From DASPKO01 sp035628055 (GTDB lineage: Bacteria; Planctomycetota; Phycisphaerae; Phycisphaerales; UBA1924): DNA of 10,309 nt. The position numbers were made by a program, and so were the translations under genes. The DNA is taken from the NCBI GenBank assembly GCA_035628055.1, contig DASPKO010000087.1, positions 1 through 10,309 on the forward strand, in the 5' to 3' direction. The notes below the pieces were generated by a model. The model was not told the DNA's origin. It did not search any database and worked only from the letters and a program-made list of their open reading frames with translations. Shown here piece by piece: positions 6,912 to 10,309 of this stretch (positions within the stretch are counted from its first letter, which is position 1; every line of letters starts with the position of its first letter).

Positions 6912-8201
6912 TCACCCCGTGATCGGCTCGGTCGCGGGGGCGGTTGCCGGGGCCCCGGCCCAGCGCCGGGCACCGTCCGTGACCACGACGGGCGGTGCCT
7001 CGGCCTGGTCGGCCGCAGGCCACGCGCGCTGCCCGCGGTCGATCGCCGCCAGCACCCCGAGCGAGGCCGCGGTAAGTATCCATCCCGTGCCCCCGGACGA
7101 GAGCAGGGGCAGGGCGATGCCCTTGGTGGGGCCCAGACCCGTGACCACGGCCAGGTTGATGACCGCCTGCAGGCCGACGGTGAGCAGGATCCCCGTGCCC
7201 AGCAGCTTCAGGAAGCGGTCCGTCTCGCGGCGGATGACCAGCACCCCGGCCCAGATCAGGGCGATGTAGAGGGCGATGACGATCGCCGCCCCCATCACGC
7301 CCAGCTCCTCGCAGATGATCGCGAACAGGAAGTCCGTCCGGTCTTCCGGGAGATAACCGAACTTCTGGAGCCCGTGCCCCAGCCCGCGGCCGAAGACCTT
7401 GCCGTTCGCGACGGCGATCATCGACTGGATCATGTGGTAGCCGATCCCCTCCGGGTCGGCGTAGGGGTCCAGGAACGAGAGCAACCGCTTCACGCGGTAC
7501 TCGCTGGTGAGCACCGCGGCCGCGAAGAGCACTCCGGCCACGGGAGCAAAGGCGGCAAAGTGCCAGACCCGGGCCCCCGCGGCGACGAGCACCAGGCAGG
7601 CGGCGGCCCCGAGCAGAACGCCGGTGCCCAGGTCCTCGATCACCACGAAGCCGGCGATCAGACCCACGGCGACCAGGGCGGGGCAGAGCCCGGGGAGGAA
7701 GCCGCCCAGCAGATGGGCCCGGGTGGTCCCGTACCAGGCGACCAGCACGAGCAGGGCCCACTTGGCGATCTCGCTGGGCTGGAAGGAGAAGCCGCTCCTG
7801 GCCGTGGGGATGCCCACCCAGCGGGCCGAGCCATTGACGGACTTCCCAATGACCGGGACATAGACGAACGCCAGGACGGCCAGGAGAGCCGCGACGCAGA
7901 GCCAGAGGCCGCGCAGCGAGAGCATGGCCTGAACGGCCCCCGGGAGGCCCGCGGCCAGGCGATCGGGCGGGCGCGAGGCGCCCGTGAGGAGCGCACTCAG
8001 GCGACCGACCGGCAGGACCGAGGCCCCCGCCAGCGCGGACATCGCAATGACCATGTAGAGCGTGGAGTGGGAGAGGACGATCGACTCGATGGTCACGGCC
8101 CGGGTCGGGTCGATGCTCATGCCGGCGGAGTTGACCATCACCACGCCGATGGTCAGCAGCGACAGGACGCACAGCGCGATGGCATGCCCGGGCCGGAGCA
8201 T
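6912..8201 (-). CDS. ftsW: SEDS-family peptidoglycan glycosyltransferase FtsW
   Basis: A polytopic membrane protein (429 aa) of the SEDS family, which polymerises lipid II into septal (FtsW) or lateral (RodA) peptidoglycan with a class b PBP. Visible signatures: ARWVGI..GFSFQPSEIAKWALL (126-151), the EDLGTGVL loop (189-196), GRGLGHGLQKFGYLPEDRTDFLFAIICEELG (271-301) with the catalytic-position Asp 290, and GLGPTKGIALPLLSSGGTG (355-373). PTKG favours FtsW over RodA. The usual SYGGSS is SSGGTG here. About nine to ten hydrophobic segments are seen. A longer-than-usual polar loop (about 73-95) and a disordered Ala/Pro tail (390-429) are extra. The ATG at 8201 is 78 bp after the purM stop with no clear Shine-Dalgarno. 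No other division gene is in the window, so it is detached from a dcw cluster. Confidence 0.88.
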   Translation of the reverse strand: MLRPGHAIALCVLSLLTIGVVMVNSAGMSIDPTRAVTIESIVLSHSTLYMVIAMSALAGASVLPVGRLSALLTGASRPPDRLAAGLPGAVQAMLSLRGLWLCVAALLAVLAFVYVPVIGKSVNGSARWVGIPTARSGFSFQPSEIAKWALLVLVAWYGTTRAHLLGGFLPGLCPALVAVGLIAGFVVIEDLGTGVLLGAAACLVLVAAGARVWHFAAFAPVAGVLFAAAVLTSEYRVKRLLSFLDPYADPEGIGYHMIQSMIAVANGKVFGRGLGHGLQKFGYLPEDRTDFLFAIICEELGVMGAAIVIALYIALIWAGVLVIRRETDRFLKLLGTGILLTVGLQAVINLAVVTGLGPTKGIALPLLSSGGTGWILTAASLGVLAAIDRGQRAWPAADQAEAPPVVVTDGARRWAGAPATAPATEPITG

Positions 8202-8279
8202 CGGGCGTGTATCGGCCCGAGCGGGCTCGGCGCTGGATCGGGGCGGTCGCCAGGACCGGCGCCCGGGCCCGGCGGTCGC

Positions 8280-9530
8280 CTACCCGGGGAGGTTGATCTC
8301 GCGCACCCGCCCCGTCCCCCGGACGATCGTGCCGATCACGTGGACCCGCTCCCCCAGGCGCTTGAGCTGCCGGGCGACCGAGTCGGCAAAGGCCGGACGG
8401 ACGACCAGCACGTACCCGATGCCCATGTTGAAGACCCGGCGCATCTCGGCCTCGGGAACGCTGCCACGGTCCTGGAGAAACCGGAAGACCTGGGGGGGTG
8501 TCCACGCCGAGCAGTCGATCTCGGCGTCGACCTTCTTGTGCAGGGCCCGCTCGAGGTTGCCGGCCAGGCCGCTCCCGGTGATGTGGGCCATGCCCGAGAT
8601 CACCTTCTTGACCCGGTACTCCCGGAGCAGGCGCACCACCGGTGTCACGTAGATCCGCGTGGGCGTGAGCAGCACCTCGCCCAGCGTCGGCTCGGCGCTG
8701 GGCGCCCCGGCAGGCCTGGCCCGCCGCCGCGGGGCGGGCGCCGCCTCGACCAGCTCGGGGTAGACCGCCCCCAGGTCGAGGCCGGCCTGCCGAACGATGG
8801 CGCGCACCAGTGAATAGCCGTTCGAGTGGACCCCGCTGCTCGCCAGGCCCAGCACCACGTCGCCCTTCTCCACGCGCTCCGGGCTCACGGCCCGCTTGAG
8901 CTCGACCACGCCCACCGCGAAGCCCGCCAGGTCGAAGTCGCCCGGGGCGTACACGTCGGGCATCTCGGCCGTCTCGCCCCCGAGCAGGGCGCATCCGGCC
9001 TGCCGGCACCCCTCGACAATCCCCTTGAGCACCTCGGTGAGCATCGCGGACTCGACCTTGGGCACCGCGACGTAGTCGAGGAAGAAGAGCGGCTCGGCCC
9101 CCTGGACGATCATGTCGTTCACGTTCATCGCGACCAGGTCGATCCCGACCGTGTCGAACCTGCCGATCTCGCGCGCCAGCTTGACCTTCGTCCCCACGCC
9201 GTCGGCGCAGGCCACCAGCACGGGGTCCTTGTAGTTCTTCTTGAAGAGCCGCTCGTTGAAGTCCAGGCGGAAGAGGCCCGCGAACCCGCCCGGGTTGGCG
9301 ATCACGCGCGGGCCGTGGGTCCGCTTCATGAGCGAGACCAGGCCGTCGGTGAACCGGTCCTTCTCTTCGAGGGTCACGCCCGCGTCGGCGTAGGTCAGGC
9401 CGGCGCGGACCCGGCTCCCCGCGCGCCGGGACCGGCGCGCCTGGGCCGGCCCCGCCAGCGGGTCGCCGTGGAGCTTCAGGGGCTCGGCGGGGGCGTGGTC
9501 GGGATCACCGTTGCGACGTGCGGGAGACAT
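8280..9530 (-). CDS. purM: Phosphoribosylformylglycinamidine cyclo-ligase (AIR synthase)
   Basis: Catalyses the ATP-dependent ring closure of FGAM to AIR, a step in de novo purine synthesis; cytosolic. The protein is 416 aa, longer than the usual ~345. Motifs in order: TYADAGV (46-52, canonical N-terminus), ADGVGTKVKLA (109-119), NVNDMIVQGAEPLFFLDY (136-153), LLGGETAEMPDVY (182-194), SSGVHSNGYSLVR (231-243), TPTRIYV (289-295), HITGSGLAGNLER (316-328) and FNMGIGYVLVV (367-377). The extra length comes from about 45 basic and Pro-rich residues before TYADAGV and an Ala/Pro/Arg insert at 261-283. The usual HITGGG is HITGSG. No Met or GTG start lies close to TYADAGV, so the ATG at 9530 is kept. 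A weak -10-like TATCCT (9542-9547) sits 11 nt upstream. First gene of the minus-strand run and divergent from glpK. Confidence 0.95.
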   Translation of the reverse strand: MSPARRNGDPDHAPAEPLKLHGDPLAGPAQARRSRRAGSRVRAGLTYADAGVTLEEKDRFTDGLVSLMKRTHGPRVIANPGGFAGLFRLDFNERLFKKNYKDPVLVACADGVGTKVKLAREIGRFDTVGIDLVAMNVNDMIVQGAEPLFFLDYVAVPKVESAMLTEVLKGIVEGCRQAGCALLGGETAEMPDVYAPGDFDLAGFAVGVVELKRAVSPERVEKGDVVLGLASSGVHSNGYSLVRAIVRQAGLDLGAVYPELVEAAPAPRRRARPAGAPSAEPTLGEVLLTPTRIYVTPVVRLLREYRVKKVISGMAHITGSGLAGNLERALHKKVDAEIDCSAWTPPQVFRFLQDRGSVPEAEMRRVFNMGIGYVLVVRPAFADSVARQLKRLGERVHVIGTIVRGTGRVREINLPG

Positions 9531-9600
9531 GGCCGGCGAGCAGGATAGCGGACTTGGGTGGGGCGCTCGGACAGTCCCCGCCCGCTCGGCAGGCCCGGGT

Positions 9601-9606
9601 TAGCAT
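9601..9606 (+). promoter_or_regulatory. -10 box of glpK, possibly leaderless
   Basis: TAGCAT (4 of 6 to the -10 consensus) ends 7 nt before the ATG at 9614, the same spacing seen at mcsA, with no Shine-Dalgarno in between. If real, the mRNA begins at the start codon. No -35 is recognisable, so this is a pattern-based guess. Confidence 0.35.
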
Positions 9607-9613
9607 GCGCCCC

Positions 9614-10309
9614 ATGGGCCTCGTGGTCGCGATCGATCAGGGAACCACCGGAACGCGCGTGGCCGTCTTCGACGCCGACGGGTCGGTGCGCGGCTTCGCC
9701 TACCGGGAGTTCGCCCAGCACTTCCCCAAGCCCGGCTGGGTCGAGCACGATGCCGAGGAGATCTGGCGCTCGGTCGCGGAGCTCTTGCCCGCGGCCTTGA
9801 AGAAGGCCCGGGTGGGCGCCGGCGACGTCCGCGGGATCGGCATCACCAACCAGCGCGAGACCGTCGTGCTCTGGGACCGGACCAGCGGGCGTCCGGTGGG
9901 CCGGGCCCTGGTCTGGCAGGACCGGCGCACCACCCCCGAGTGCAAGGCCCTGCGCGCCCGCGGGCTGGAAGATCACGTCCGCCGCACCACCGGGCTCACC
10001 ATCGACCCGTACTTCTCGGCGACGAAGATTGCCTGGGTCCTGCGGAACGTGCCGGGGGCGGCCGCGCTTGCGGCACGCGGCGAGCTCGCCGCGGGCACGA
10101 TCGATTCGTGGGTGATCTACAACCTCACGGGGGGCGCCCGGGGCGGGGCGCACGTGACCGAGGTCTCCAACGCCTCGCGGACGATGCTCTACGACATCCA
10201 CCGGGCCCGCTGGGACCCCGAGCTTCTCGGGGCTCTGGACATACCCGAGGACATCCTGCCGGAGGTGCGCGCATCCTCGGAGGTGTACGCCCAGGCCGGG
10301 GTGGCGGAC
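9614..10309 (+). CDS. glpK: Glycerol kinase, 3' part beyond window
   Basis: FGGY-family kinase that phosphorylates glycerol to glycerol-3-phosphate with ATP in the cytoplasm. The N-terminal 232 residues of an expected ~500 are present, and the frame is open to the window edge. Seen: phosphate-binding DQGTTGTRVAVFD (8-20), GITNQRET (76-83, glycerol-binding Arg-Glu), ALVWQDRRT (98-106), TIDPYFSATKIAWVL (129-143, with the substrate-contacting Tyr at 133), GTIDSWVIYNLTGG (161-174), HVTEVSNASRTMLYDI (180-195) and LPEVRASSEVY (215-225). These follow E. coli GlpK almost motif by motif, arguing against other FGGY sugar kinases. The ATG at 9614 starts three residues before the first strand. An in-frame ATG at 9605 would add three residues, but it overlaps the likely -10 box. 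Divergent from purM across about 80 bp. Confidence 0.93.
   Translation, partial: MGLVVAIDQGTTGTRVAVFDADGSVRGFAYREFAQHFPKPGWVEHDAEEIWRSVAELLPAALKKARVGAGDVRGIGITNQRETVVLWDRTSGRPVGRALVWQDRRTTPECKALRARGLEDHVRRTTGLTIDPYFSATKIAWVLRNVPGAAALAARGELAAGTIDSWVIYNLTGGARGGAHVTEVSNASRTMLYDIHRARWDPELLGALDIPEDILPEVRASSEVYAQAGVAD

Noticed and set aside
6807..8813. Plus-strand open frame opposite ftsW and purM
   Set aside because: It is a shadow of two strong genes; its composition (Asp/His/Gly/Arg repeats) mirrors antisense reading of GC-rich codons.
6661..9009. Long minus-strand open frame spanning rpmB, ftsW and part of purM in another phase
   Set aside because: It crosses three gene boundaries out of frame and has no recognisable domain.

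Overview
This is a GC-rich bacterial chromosomal window. It holds a complete 16S rRNA gene on the minus strand and eight protein-coding genes, the last one cut by the right edge. The 16S sequence has features I associate with Planctomycetota or another PVC-type lineage: an internal GGGGGCTCACACAAGCGG stretch, a GGAATCACTGGGCTTAAAGGGTGCGTAGG region, a short overall length of about 1,486 nt, and a one-base departure from the standard EUB338 site. The bL28 sequence is also of the long (92-residue) type ending in KPLKRKYGY that I associate with that group. The phylum call is an inference from memory and was not tested by alignment.

Layout, left to right. Positions 1-112 are the 16S 3' trailer, with three short hairpins and no tRNA. 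The 16S gene is at 113-1598 (minus). Positions 1599-2110 hold no gene. They form an rRNA control region with a good TTGACT-N16-TAAACT promoter, a boxA-like antitermination element, a series of perfect hairpins and a terminator-like stem with five Ts. Positions 2111-3882 (minus) hold a two-gene unit: a sugar-phosphate-isomerase-like TIM-barrel protein, overlapped by 4 bp by a ComF-type phosphoribosyltransferase. A short AT-rich divergent spacer separates this unit from a small DoxX-like four-helix membrane protein (3992-4459, plus).

From 4536 to 9530 all genes run on the minus strand. In transcription order they are purM (purine synthesis), ftsW (a SEDS glycosyltransferase of the divisome), rpmB (ribosomal protein bL28, followed by an intrinsic terminator), then mcsA and mcsB (the protein-arginine kinase and its zinc-finger partner). 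A glycerol kinase gene starts divergently at 9614 and runs off the right edge.

The content is mostly housekeeping: ribosome, purines, cell division, glycerol use. The one regulatory module is mcsA-mcsB. It has its own apparent promoter and lies after a terminator, with no ctsR or clpC beside it. Two genes, mcsA and glpK, have a -10-like hexamer ending exactly 7 nt before the start codon, which predicts leaderless mRNAs. I found no mobile element, CRISPR array, phage gene or convincing undescribed system. The best leads are the rRNA leader architecture, an altered allosteric motif in McsB, the leaderless-start pattern, and the presence of FtsW in a probable planctomycete.
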